This document shows, one piece after another, positions 47,087 through 55,394 of a stretch of 64,000 nucleotides of DNA (positions are counted from its first letter, which is position 1; the number at the start of each line of letters is the position of its first letter). The translations under genes were made by a program, and so were the position numbers. The notes below the pieces were generated by a model, which made no database searches, was not told where the DNA came from, and was given only the letters and a program-made list of their open reading frames with translations. Source of the DNA: JAWVFK01 sp033856175 (GTDB lineage Bacteria > Actinomycetota > Thermoleophilia > Solirubrobacterales > 70-9); assembly GCA_033856175.1 (NCBI GenBank), contig JAWVFK010000018.1, forward strand, positions 1-64,000. Reading direction: 5' to 3'.

Positions 47087-48291
47087 GAAGCGCCCCTCCG
47101 ACGGATGAACAGCCGCTGGTAAGCAGATTGGATCACGTGGCCTTTATCGTTGATGAAGTAGTTCTTCTTACCGTCATTCATGGCAAGGTTCGCGTTCTCG
47201 TTGGTCTTGCTCCCCGACGAACCAGTTGGCGTGCCGTCCTGGCGCATTTCCCGGTAGTCATCGTACTTTTTGAAATCCGGAACTTCATCGTGACATCCGC
47301 GCTGGGTCGCTCCGAGGATCTCGAACTGGTCGGGATCATGCTTATTTAGGAAGGTAATCGGCACGCCAATGATCCCGTCGTAGTCGCTGGGAATCGCGTC
47401 GCTGAACGGAACTTCTATGGCGTCATAGTTGTCATACGCCCTGTACCCGATACCCCGAACCTCCTTGTGCTTGGAGAATTTCTTGTTGTCGGCCATCGAC
47501 ATGAGCTGGAGCGGTTCGTGTCGACGGCCGTGGTCAATGTTGGTAAACCACTGGACGCCGGAAACCCGAATCATGCCCTCGCGCCGGTCGGTTGCGGCCG
47601 CCGTGTCCTCATAGGGACTCCCAAAATGGGTCGCATTTCCTGGGAACCCCTTGCCAAGCCACATCCGGCTCTGCTGGATGAGGGGGAAGATGTCTGAATA
47701 CGTGATTGCGTTCTGATGGCCAATAATTGCGAACTTTGCACCGCCCTGAATGATCCACTCGACGAAGTGCCGGAAGAGGCTGAACGGAGGGTTGGTGGTG
47801 ACGATATCGGCCTCGTCCCGCAGTGCTGTCACTTCCTCGCTACGAAAGTCGCCGTCACCTTCGAGGTAGTCCCACCGGAGGTCGTCGATGTTGATGACCT
47901 CGTCGTCATTCATGTCCTTCCTCTCCAAGACGAACTTCTTGCCGTTAGTCCGTGTCTTGGTGGCGTCGAACTTTGCGTCCTCTGTCTCAAACAGCGTTGG
48001 CGCGTAAAACTCCCCAGCCGGGTGGCTGTCGGGCGCATATGACGTCGAGATCAGTTTCTTGAGCCCGAAGTTTGTGAAGTGGAGCGCGAAGAACTTGGTG
48101 AAGTTGCTCCACTCCGGATCGTCGCACGGCAGCAGGATCACCTTGTCACGAAAAACAGCCGGGTCGTATTCAATGTAGGCGTTCATCTCGCGCTCGACGT
48201 CAGCCCACTGGGTGTAGAACTCGTCCTTCCTGGCAGCCTTCGCCGCGTTTAAGCGGCGCCCCTTACCCTCGCTTGCTGTCGTGGAATGCAC
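47083..48291 (-). CDS. EcoRI-family adenine-specific DNA methyltransferase
   Basis: GTG at 48291 gives 402 residues. The sequence fits the EcoRI-methylase family: LNAAKAARKDEFYTQWADVE, VILLPCDDPEWSNFTKFF (SAM region), LRDEADIVTTNPPFSLF with catalytic NPPF (167-170), and long conserved stretches such as NATHFGSPYED and GVQWFTNIDH. It transfers methyl to adenine N6. An earlier in-frame ATG at 48384 was rejected for lack of conservation. No EcoRI-like nuclease follows. Instead it overlaps a DUF262-HNH gene, giving an unusual restriction-modification pair. Confidence 0.88.
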   Translation of the reverse strand: MHSTTASEGKGRRLNAAKAARKDEFYTQWADVEREMNAYIEYDPAVFRDKVILLPCDDPEWSNFTKFFALHFTNFGLKKLISTSYAPDSHPAGEFYAPTLFETEDAKFDATKTRTNGKKFVLERKDMNDDEVINIDDLRWDYLEGDGDFRSEEVTALRDEADIVTTNPPFSLFRHFVEWIIQGGAKFAIIGHQNAITYSDIFPLIQQSRMWLGKGFPGNATHFGSPYEDTAAATDRREGMIRVSGVQWFTNIDHGRRHEPLQLMSMADNKKFSKHKEVRGIGYRAYDNYDAIEVPFSDAIPSDYDGIIGVPITFLNKHDPDQFEILGATQRGCHDEVPDFKKYDDYREMRQDGTPTGSSGSKTNENANLAMNDGKKNYFINDKGHVIQSAYQRLFIRRRGAS

Positions 48292-48586
48292 GCGCCCGAC
48301 GATAGTGGAACGGGGGGACGTGATCGGCAGGTTCTGCAGGGAGCATTGCTGCACGCTCTTATGGCCGAGCGTGCACGCACTCACTGCTCGAAGCTGCGTC
48401 TGATCAGCGGTCAGAAGTCGACGTCGCCGGCCGAACCGAGTGGACGGCCGAAGTCGGACCGCCCCTCCAGCAAGCCGATTTCCTCAACCTCAGCGAGGCG
48501 TCGCCGGTTGGTCACGCCCTCTGCCGACTCTCGTCAGGCGGCTCCGCCGAAATCGGAGACCTCGCGTTGAGTTCGTTGCTCGCCTC
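48292..48586. other. Right edge of the accessory island, no clear gene
   Basis: This 295-bp gap separates the methyltransferase start from thiG. The only ORF worth noting is on the minus strand at 48515-48411: GTG, 34 codons, reading RRRLAEVEEIGLLEGRSDFG near its start. It has good codon use and could be the C-terminal remnant of a lost gene. I found no integrase, no tRNA fragment and no obvious direct repeat. Confidence 0.35.
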
Positions 48587-49558
48587 TCAGAACTCAGGCC
48601 CCCCTGTCTCCGGCGTCGAGGCCTCGGCGTGCAGCTTGCGCGGGATCCGCCCCGCCCGGGCCGCGTCGTAGCCCGCCTCGACAGCCCGGCGCATCGCCCC
48701 GGCCATCCGCACCGGGTCCTCAGCCCGAGACACCGCGCTCGCCAGTAGGACCGCATCGCAGCCGAGCTCCATCGCCAGCGCCGCGTCGGAAGCCGTGCCA
48801 ATCCCCGCGTCCAGAATCACCGGCACCCCGGCCCGCTCGGTGATGATCTGGAGGTTGTAGGGGTTGCGGATGCCCATGCCGGAGCCGATTGGGGCGCCGA
48901 GGGGCATCACCGCGGCGCAGCCGGCGTCCTCGAGGCGGCGGGCCAGGATCGGGTCGTCGCTGGCGTAGGGCAGGACGGTGAAGCCGGCGGCGACGAGCTG
49001 CTCGGCCGCCGTCAGCAGCTCGACCGGGTCGGGCAGCAGGGTGCGGTCGTCGCCGATCACCTCGAGCTTGATCCAGTCGGTCTCGAACGCCTCGCGGGCC
49101 AGCTCGGCTGTGCGGACCGCGTCGCGAGCCGTGTAGCAGCCGGCGGTGTTCGGCAGGGTGAAGATTCCGAGCCGCTCGACGATGTCGAGGACCGAGCCGC
49201 GGGCGGCGGCGTCTACCCGGCGCAGCGCCACGGTGACGATCTCGGTCCCCGCCGCCTGCAGGGCGCGCTCCATCACTTCGAGCGAGCGGAAGCCGCCGCT
49301 GCCGACGATCAGGCGGGAGCCCCAGCTGCGGCCGCCGAGCTCGAAGGTGTCGGCGCCGCCCTGGACGGCGGCAACGACCTCGACCGACTGGCCGTCGCGA
49401 AGCTCAACCTCGTGCCACTCAGAACGCGGCACGACCTCGCCGTCGACGGCGACGGCGACGCCGCGCTGGTCGGGCTCGGCGCCGGCGGCCGAAAGGGCGG
49501 CGGCCACGCTGGCGCCGTCGGCGAGCTCGACCTGCTCGCCGTTTAGCTGCAGCCTCAC
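48587..49558 (-). CDS. thiSG: Fused sulfur carrier ThiS and thiazole synthase ThiG
   Basis: The 323-residue protein joins ThiS (1-67) to ThiG (about 70-323). The ThiS part shows LNGEQVELADGASVAAAL and ends at VEVVAAVQGG, the Gly-Gly normally thiocarboxylated at the free C-terminus. Here it runs straight into ADTFELGGRSWGSRLIVGSGG. ThiG carries the Schiff-base Lys region DWIKLEVIGD, VMPLGAPIGSGMGI and DAGIGTASDAALAMELG. It makes the thiazole phosphate of thiamine. Sulfur loading would need cleavage after GG or another mechanism; such fusions are known in databases. GTG 49558 overlaps the thiO stop. Confidence 0.92.
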   Translation of the reverse strand: MRLQLNGEQVELADGASVAAALSAAGAEPDQRGVAVAVDGEVVPRSEWHEVELRDGQSVEVVAAVQGGADTFELGGRSWGSRLIVGSGGFRSLEVMERALQAAGTEIVTVALRRVDAAARGSVLDIVERLGIFTLPNTAGCYTARDAVRTAELAREAFETDWIKLEVIGDDRTLLPDPVELLTAAEQLVAAGFTVLPYASDDPILARRLEDAGCAAVMPLGAPIGSGMGIRNPYNLQIITERAGVPVILDAGIGTASDAALAMELGCDAVLLASAVSRAEDPVRMAGAMRRAVEAGYDAARAGRIPRKLHAEASTPETGGPEF

Positions 49559-50703
49559 CCTCCCACCCCGCCGGCGATGGGTGCCGCGGCGCGAGCCGCA
49601 GGCTCGCCCATCGCGGCGACGATCCGCTCCGCCGTCAGCGGCGCCAGCAGGACGCCGTTGCGGAAGTGGCCGCTAGCGAGGAGGAGCCCGTCGAGCGTGC
49701 CGGGGCCGATCAGCGGCAGGTTGTCGTGGGTCGCCGGGCGCAGGCCGGCGGAGGCCTCGACCAGCTCCAGCTCGGCCACGTCGGGGAGCGTCCGGTAGGC
49801 CTCGCGCAGGAGCTCGTGGACGCCGCCCGCGGTCACGGCGACGTCGAAGCCGCGTTCCTCGACCGTGGCGCCGACGACGAGCTCGCCGTCCTCGCGCGGG
49901 ACCAGATAGACGCGCTCGCCGACGACGATCCTCGAACAGGGCAGCGGGCCGCCGTCGCCGCTTCGCAGCCTGAGGATCTGTCCCTTGACCGGGCGGATGT
50001 CCGGCCGCGCCTCGCTCGGCAGCCACTCGGCCGCCGACCAGGCGCCGGCGGCGAGGACCGTCCAGCGGGCTCGCAGCTGCTGACCGCCGGCAACGCGAAC
50101 GCCGGCCAGGCGGCCCTCCTCGATCAGCGCCCCGTCGACCTCGGCCTCGCCGATCAGCTCGGCGCCCGCTCTGGCCAGAGCCGTGCGCAGCGCCGCGATC
50201 AGCCGCCGGGGGTCGACGCTGGCGTCCTCCGCCGCGAGGACGCCGCCGGCGCATGCGGTCGAGAGGCCCGGCTCGAGCTCGCGGCATCGGCTCGGCGTCA
50301 GCCACTCGCTCGCCAGGCCGAGGCGCTGGTGGAGCTCGTGGCGGCGGCGGAGCTCCTCGACCTCGTCGCGGTCGAGGGCGACGTGGAGGGCGCCGCAGGC
50401 GCGGTAGCCGACGTCGACGCCGCTGGCGCGCTCGAGATCGGCGACGAAGCCGGGAAACAGGCGCGCGGCCTCGAGGTTCAGCGCCAGCGGCCGCTCCTGG
50501 CCGAAGTCCAGCTCGCCGACGGGGGCCAGCATTCCCGCGGCCACGCCCGAGGCCCCCGCGCCGGGGCGCTGGCGGTCGAGGACGCAGACGCGCAGACCGG
50601 CCACGGCGGCGCGCCAGGCGCAGGTCAGGCCGATCAGCCCGGCGCCGACGACGATCGCGTCGAAGGGGTCTCCGGCTCGCTCTCTGGGGGTCTGGTCAGG
50701 CAC
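49555..50703 (-). CDS. thiO: Glycine oxidase ThiO
   Basis: GTG 50703 starts a 382-residue FAD-dependent oxidase. The dinucleotide fold is AIVVGAGLIGLTCAWRAA, followed by GAGASGVAAGMLAPVGE, YRACGALHVALDRDE, VLAAGAWSAAEWLP, and the C-terminal GLRPATHDNLPLIGPG and ASGHFRNGVLLAPLTAE. ThiO oxidises glycine to the iminoacetate used by ThiG. It is first in the thiO-thiSG operon, directly under a TPP riboswitch. GGAGGAG lies 3 bases before the GTG. Confidence 0.94.
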   Translation of the reverse strand: MPDQTPRERAGDPFDAIVVGAGLIGLTCAWRAAVAGLRVCVLDRQRPGAGASGVAAGMLAPVGELDFGQERPLALNLEAARLFPGFVADLERASGVDVGYRACGALHVALDRDEVEELRRRHELHQRLGLASEWLTPSRCRELEPGLSTACAGGVLAAEDASVDPRRLIAALRTALARAGAELIGEAEVDGALIEEGRLAGVRVAGGQQLRARWTVLAAGAWSAAEWLPSEARPDIRPVKGQILRLRSGDGGPLPCSRIVVGERVYLVPREDGELVVGATVEERGFDVAVTAGGVHELLREAYRTLPDVAELELVEASAGLRPATHDNLPLIGPGTLDGLLLASGHFRNGVLLAPLTAERIVAAMGEPAARAAAPIAGGVGG

Positions 50704-50730
50704 GAACTCCTCCGCGGGGGTCGTTCGCGC

Positions 50731-50824
50731 CGGCATCCCTGCGCCGGCATTACCCGGATCAGGTTCAGACGGTCGGCGGCGACCCAGCCGCCCTCTCAGC
50801 CCGTCGCTCGGGCTCCCGTTTACT
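50731..50824 (-). promoter_or_regulatory. TPP riboswitch (thi box)
   Basis: The minus-strand leader of thiO contains the conserved thi-box elements. CGGGCTGAGAGGG sits at 50804-50791, CTGAACCTGATCCGGGTAA at 50768-50750, and GCAGGGA soon after. Stems such as GCCCG/CGGGC enclose them. It binds thiamine pyrophosphate and reduces expression when TPP is plentiful. The ribosome binding site of thiO follows about 20 bp downstream, so control of translation initiation is likely. Confidence 0.93.
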
Positions 50825-50832
50825 GTTAGGCC

Positions 50833-51528
50833 ATGGTAGCCGCAGCTCGACCACGGCGAGACATGTCGCGCTCGAGTGGGGCCGGCGGCCGCCGCCGCGA
50901 GCTGCTCGCCCAAGCCCACCTCTACTTCGTCTGCGAGGCGCTGCCGGGCGGCGAGGACCCCGAGCCGCTGCTGCGGGCGACGCTCGGCGCCGGCGCACAG
51001 ATCGTCCAGCTGCGCGACAAGGCGGCCGGCGAGGAGCTCCTCGAGCGCTCGGGCGCTACGTTCGCGCGCCTGGCCGCCGAGCACGACGCGCTCTTCATCG
51101 TCAACGACAGCCCCGCCCTGGCTCGCGCGCTCGGCGCCGACGGCGTCCACCTCGGCCAGGACGATGGCGAGCTCGCCGCGGCCCGCGAGCTGCTCGGGCC
51201 CGAGGCGATCATCGGCGTGTCCACTCACTCCCCCGCCCAGCTTGCCGAGGCCGCGAGGACTGGCGTCGCCGACTACGCCAGCATCGGCCCGGTCTGGGAG
51301 ACGCCGACGAAGGCCGGCAGGCCCGCTGTTGGACTCGACCTCGTTCGCCACGCGGCGGCGACCGCCGACCTGCCCTTCTTCGCGATCGGCGGCATCGACA
51401 CGGGCAACGTCGGCGACGTGCTCGATGCCGGTGCGACTCGGATCGCCGTCGTCCGCGCCGTCCGCGACGCCACCGATCCGGCGGCCGTGGCGCGCGAGCT
51501 GCGCCAAGCTCTCAGCGTGCGCGGCTGA
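50833..51528 (+). CDS. thiE: Thiamine-phosphate synthase
   Basis: The TIM-barrel enzyme of up to 231 residues joins thiazole phosphate and HMP pyrophosphate. Visible signatures are LYFVCEAL, QIVQLRDKAAGEELLERS, FIVNDSPALARALGADGVHLGQDD, IGVSTHSPAQLAEA, SIGPVWETPTKAG and FFAIGGIDTGNVGDVL. ATG 50833 or 50863 may be the start; the extra ten residues are basic. It is divergent from the riboswitch-controlled thiO, and its own promoter must overlap that region. thiC and thiD are not in the window. Confidence 0.94.
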   Translation: MVAAARPRRDMSRSSGAGGRRRELLAQAHLYFVCEALPGGEDPEPLLRATLGAGAQIVQLRDKAAGEELLERSGATFARLAAEHDALFIVNDSPALARALGADGVHLGQDDGELAAARELLGPEAIIGVSTHSPAQLAEAARTGVADYASIGPVWETPTKAGRPAVGLDLVRHAAATADLPFFAIGGIDTGNVGDVLDAGATRIAVVRAVRDATDPAAVARELRQALSVRG

Positions 51529-52091
51529 TGGGCAGTCGCGAGCGCAAGCGCGCCGAGCGGCACAAGCGCAAGACGCGCCGCGATCCGGACGCGCCGGCCG
51601 CACCCGGCGGCGACAACGGCGACGAGGAGGCGGCCGCAGCCGGTCCTCCGCAGCCTCCCAGCCGCTCCGAGCTCAAGAACGAGGCGGCGCGCGAAGCGCT
51701 CGTTCCCCTCGCCCAAGGGGAGCGGCCGCGGGTGGTGACGATCGGCGCCGTGCTCTCAGCGTGCATCGCGGTCTCGGTCGTCGGCGCCTACGCCTTCGGG
51801 CTGACCGTCGACGGCAAGCACCCGCCCGTCGTCCAGATCCTCGTCCCCACCCTGCTGATGGGAATGATGGCCTACGGGATGTGGCGGGCGCGCTACTGGG
51901 CCGTCCTCGGCTTCCAGGTCCTGCTCGTCTTCCTGATCCTCAGCGCAGCGCTCGGCCTGACCCGGGCCACGAGCACCACCCAGGCCGCGGCCACCGGCCT
52001 GTTGCTGCTGGGCGCCGGGGCGCTCTTCTACTTCATGGTCAGGGCGATGGCGCGGATCCAGATGCCCGAGCGCTTGCCGCGCGATCGATGA
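51528..52091 (+). CDS. Four-helix membrane protein of unknown function
   Basis: The 187-residue protein begins with a strongly basic stretch (MGSRERKRAERHKRKTRR) and a Gly/Pro-rich linker. Four hydrophobic segments follow at about 75-98 (VVTIGAVLSACIAVSVVGAY), 104-124, 130-150 and 155-175. No family is recognised. It overlaps the thiE stop by TGATG, so it is probably co-translated with thiE, but a role in thiamine transport would be a guess. The dihydrolipoyl dehydrogenase gene starts 42 bp later. Confidence 0.75.
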   Translation: MGSRERKRAERHKRKTRRDPDAPAAPGGDNGDEEAAAAGPPQPPSRSELKNEAAREALVPLAQGERPRVVTIGAVLSACIAVSVVGAYAFGLTVDGKHPPVVQILVPTLLMGMMAYGMWRARYWAVLGFQVLLVFLILSAALGLTRATSTTQAAATGLLLLGAGALFYFMVRAMARIQMPERLPRDR

Positions 52092-52133
52092 GCGCCGAGC
52101 GGCCAGACCTTTCTGGATAGGCTTGCTCGACCG

Positions 52134-53501
52134 ATGGCTTCCTTCGACGTGATCGTGATCGGCGGCGGCCCTGGCGGCTACGTTGCGGCGATCAGGGCGG
52201 CCCAGCTCGGCCAGAAGACCGCCGTCATCGAGCGTGACGTGCCGGGCGGCCGCTGCCTCAACTACGCCTGCATCCCGGCGAAGACGGTCCTCCACACCGC
52301 CGAGGTCTACGCCCAGGCGGTCAATGACGCTGCCGGGCTCGGCGTCAAGATCGAGGGCGTCAGCATCGACTGGCCGGCGGTGCAGAAGCGCCGTGAGACG
52401 GTGCGCAAGTCGCTTACCGGCGGCGTCAAGCTGCTCTGGGACAAGAACAAGGTCGAGATGATCGCCGGCGAGGCCTCGCTCACCGCCGACGGCAAGGTCA
52501 AGGTCGGCGGCGACAGCCACGAGGCCAAGGCGATCGTGCTGGCCACCGGCTCGGTGGCGCTGCCGATCCCCGGCGTCGAGTTCGGCGGCCGCGTCCTCGA
52601 CACCTGGGGAGCCTGGTCGCTGAAGGAGATGCCCTCGTCGCTCGCCGTCGTCGGCGCCGGCGCCTCGGGCGCCGAGATCGCCTCCGCCTACGGCCGCTTC
52701 GGCGTCGACGTGACGCTGATCGAGATGCTCGACCAGCTGCTGCCGGCCGAGGACAAGGACTGCGCCCGGGTGGTCGAGCGGGCCTTCAAGAAGCAAAACA
52801 TCGAGCTCAAGCTCGGCACCAAGGTCGAGGAGGTCAGCGCCGGCAAGTCCTCTGTCAAGTTCAAGGCGGGCGGCGAGGAGCTCGAGGTCGATCACCTCGT
52901 CATCGCCGGCGGCCGCGCCCCCGACACCGCGGCGCTCAACCTCGAGGAGGCCGGGATCGCCACCGAGGACGGCGGCCGGATCAAGGTCGACGACTACCAG
53001 CGGACCTCGAAGGAGGGCATCTTCGCGATCGGCGACCTCGTCCGCGGCCCGGCGCTCGCCCACAAGGCCTCCGAGGAGGGCGTTGTCGCCGTCGAGACCG
53101 CGGCCGGCGCCGAGACCCACCCGATCGACGTCGCCGGCATTCCCGGGGCGACCTTCTGCCATCCCCAGGTCGCCAGCGTCGGCCTGACTGAGGCCCAGGC
53201 GAAGGAGACCGGCCGCGAGATCAAGGTCGGCAAGTTCAAGATCGGCGGCGTCGGCGCGGCGACCGTCTACGACGACCGCGACGGCCTCGTCAAGATCGTC
53301 GCCGACGCCGAGTACGGCGAGATCCTCGGCGCCCACATCGTCGGCAACCGCGCCTGCGACATGATCGCCGAGCTGGTCGATACCCGCGCCCTCGAAGGCG
53401 GCTACCAGGAGCTGGCACGAATCGTCCACCCCCACCCGACGATCTCCGAAGCGATCCTCGACGCCGCCCGCGCCGTCGACGGCTGGGCGACTCACGCCTG
53501 A
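52134..53501 (+). CDS. lpdA: Dihydrolipoyl dehydrogenase (E3)
   Basis: The 455-residue flavoprotein reoxidises dihydrolipoamide of the E2 subunit, passing electrons via FAD to NAD+. It shows VIVIGGGPGGYVAAIRAAQLG for FAD, the redox disulfide GGRCLNYACIPAK (C-x4-C), the NAD fold SLAVVGAGASGAEIASAY, IFAIGDLVRGPALAHKA, and the catalytic His in HPHPTISEAI. It heads the pyruvate dehydrogenase cluster together with the downstream E1 and E2 genes. Confidence 0.96.
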   Translation: MASFDVIVIGGGPGGYVAAIRAAQLGQKTAVIERDVPGGRCLNYACIPAKTVLHTAEVYAQAVNDAAGLGVKIEGVSIDWPAVQKRRETVRKSLTGGVKLLWDKNKVEMIAGEASLTADGKVKVGGDSHEAKAIVLATGSVALPIPGVEFGGRVLDTWGAWSLKEMPSSLAVVGAGASGAEIASAYGRFGVDVTLIEMLDQLLPAEDKDCARVVERAFKKQNIELKLGTKVEEVSAGKSSVKFKAGGEELEVDHLVIAGGRAPDTAALNLEEAGIATEDGGRIKVDDYQRTSKEGIFAIGDLVRGPALAHKASEEGVVAVETAAGAETHPIDVAGIPGATFCHPQVASVGLTEAQAKETGREIKVGKFKIGGVGAATVYDDRDGLVKIVADAEYGEILGAHIVGNRACDMIAELVDTRALEGGYQELARIVHPHPTISEAILDAARAVDGWATHA

Positions 53502-53504
53502 CCG

Positions 53505-54122
53505 TTGCAGCCAGTCTTCTACTACGACCTCAGCTCTCCCTACTCGTACCTGGCCGCCGAGCGCATCAACTCGCTCTTCGACGAGCCGCCGCGCTGGCAG
53601 CCGATCTCCTTCGGCTTCCTGCTGAGGGCGACGGCCAAGGTCCCCTGGTCGCTGCGCCCAGGTCACGAGGCCGACATGCGCGAGATCGAGCGCCGCGCCG
53701 CCGAGCGCGGCATGCAGCCGCTGCGCTGGCCCGAGTTCTGGCTTCGCGACCCCGGCGATAACCCCGCCGAGGCGCCGGTCGCCACCTCCTACAGCCTCGC
53801 GGCGGCCAGGGCCGCGATCTTCGCCCAGCAGTCGGGCCGCGTCGTCGCCTTCTCGCTCGCCGCCTTTCGCCAGGCCTTCGCCGCCGGCCGCGACCTCAGC
53901 GACCTCGACAACGTCATCCTCGCCGCCGCCGCCTGCGAGCTGCACCCGAAGGCGGTGCTGAAGGGGATCGAGACCCGCGCCGTCAAAGACCGGCTGCGCG
54001 AGGCGACCGAGGAGGCGATCGACCGCGGCGTCACCGGCATCCCCACCATCGCCGTCGGCGAACGGCTCTTCTGGGGCGACGACCGGCTCGAGGAAGCGGC
54101 ACAGGCGGCGGCCGCAAACTAG
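53505..54122 (+). CDS. DsbA-like / 2-hydroxychromene-2-carboxylate isomerase family protein
   Basis: The 205-residue protein has a thioredoxin-like fold with helical insertion. VFYYDLSSPYSYLAAERIN carries the conserved SPYS in place of CxxC, as in the HCCA isomerase/kappa-GST group. GVTGIPTIAVGERLFWGDDRLEEA is the cis-Pro and C-terminal signature. Family members are glutathione-dependent isomerases or DsbA-like oxidoreductases. Lack of CxxC argues against disulfide formation. TTG 53505 starts 3 bp after lpdA, so it travels with the PDH genes, for no evident reason. Confidence 0.82.
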   Translation: MQPVFYYDLSSPYSYLAAERINSLFDEPPRWQPISFGFLLRATAKVPWSLRPGHEADMREIERRAAERGMQPLRWPEFWLRDPGDNPAEAPVATSYSLAAARAAIFAQQSGRVVAFSLAAFRQAFAAGRDLSDLDNVILAAAACELHPKAVLKGIETRAVKDRLREATEEAIDRGVTGIPTIAVGERLFWGDDRLEEAAQAAAAN

Positions 54123-54157
54123 TCTGAACAGATCGACGAGCGCGAGGCCCTCTGAAC

Positions 54158-55381
54158 ATGGCAGCCACCTCCAGAGCCAGGACTAAGTCCAAGCCGAAGG
54201 CCTCGACCGGCGGCGGCTCCGGGGGCAAGGGCGGCGGCCTGCCGGATGCCAAGACCTCACGCGAGCTGCTGGCGACGATGGCGCTGATCCGGCGCTTCGA
54301 GGAAGAGGCCGGGCGCCAGTACCAGAAGGCCAAGGCCGGCGGCTTCCTTCACCTCGCGATCGGTGAGGAGGCGACGATCGTCGGCACGACCTCGGTGATG
54401 CGCGAGGACGACTACCTGATCGGCACCTACCGCACCCACGGCCACGCGATAGCCCGCGGAACCGACCCCAAGAACGTGATGGCGGAGCTGTTCGGCCGCG
54501 TCGACGGCACCTCGCGCGGCCGCGGCGGCTCGATGCACATCTTCGATGCCAAGCGGCGCTTCATGGGCGGCTACGGAATCGTCGGTGGCAACCTGCCGCT
54601 GGCGGCGGGCTTCGGCCTCGCCTCCGACTACCTCGGCGAGGACGCCGTCACGGTCTGCATGTTCGGCGATGGCGCCTCCAACACGGGCAACTTCGGCGAG
54701 ACGATGAACCTGGCGGCGCTGTGGAAGCTGCCGGTGGTCTTCGTCGTCGAGAACAACCTCTACGGGATGGGCACCTCGATCGAGCGCCACTCCGCCGTTA
54801 CCGACCTCTCGCGCAAGGCCGAGGGCCACGGCATCCCCGGCGAGCGGGCCGACGGCATGGACGTGATCGCCGTCCGCGACGCGGTCACCGACCACATCCG
54901 CCAGGCGCGGGAGGACCGCCGGCCGACGCTGCTGGAAGTCGTCACCTACCGCTTCCGCGGCCACTCCGCCGCCGACCCCGAGGTCTATCGCGAGAAGAAG
55001 GAGGTCGAGGAGTGGCGCAAGAAGGACCCGATCGAGGCCTTCGCCCAGCGGCTGATCGAGGCCGGAGCGATCGAGGAATCTGACCTCGAGGCGATCCGCG
55101 AGGAGGCCGAAAAGACGGTGCTGGCGGCGGTCGAGTTCGCCGACGCCTCGCCCGAGCCGCCGCTGGAGACCCTCTACGAGAACCTCTACGTGCTCGACGA
55201 CACGGCGGCGTGGTACGCGGTCGACGAGCGCAGCCCCGAGCCCCATCCCGGGGAGCGCGAGCACGAGGCCGGCGCCGAGGCGCAGAAGCTCGCCGAGGCC
55301 GGCGCCGCCTACGCCGGCCAAACCCCGGCGCCGAAGCGTTCCGCCGAAGAGCAGGCCTCCGCGCCCGAGCAGGCGGGCTAG
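54158..55381 (+). CDS. pdhA: Pyruvate dehydrogenase E1 component, alpha subunit
   Basis: The 407-residue protein is the TPP-binding alpha chain. Its motif is GDGASNTGNFGETMNLAALW ending near NNLYGMGTS (GDG-N-N). YRTHGHAIARGTD and GGSMHIFDAKRRFMGGYGIVGG are typical of PdhA. The N-terminal 30 residues are a Lys/Ser/Gly linker. The C-terminal 50 are Ala/Glu-rich, longer than in most homologues. It decarboxylates pyruvate (or a branched keto acid) with PdhB. The E2 and LipB/LipA neighbours make pyruvate the likeliest substrate. Confidence 0.93.
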   Translation: MAATSRARTKSKPKASTGGGSGGKGGGLPDAKTSRELLATMALIRRFEEEAGRQYQKAKAGGFLHLAIGEEATIVGTTSVMREDDYLIGTYRTHGHAIARGTDPKNVMAELFGRVDGTSRGRGGSMHIFDAKRRFMGGYGIVGGNLPLAAGFGLASDYLGEDAVTVCMFGDGASNTGNFGETMNLAALWKLPVVFVVENNLYGMGTSIERHSAVTDLSRKAEGHGIPGERADGMDVIAVRDAVTDHIRQAREDRRPTLLEVVTYRFRGHSAADPEVYREKKEVEEWRKKDPIEAFAQRLIEAGAIEESDLEAIREEAEKTVLAAVEFADASPEPPLETLYENLYVLDDTAAWYAVDERSPEPHPGEREHEAGAEAQKLAEAGAAYAGQTPAPKRSAEEQASAPEQAG

Positions 55382-55394
55382 GCGAGGTGGCGCG

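Noticed and set aside
37855..48586. tRNA-Lys as an integration site with a flanking repeat
   Set aside because: The last 20 bases of the tRNA are not repeated in the right-hand gap at 48292-48586, and no integrase gene is present.
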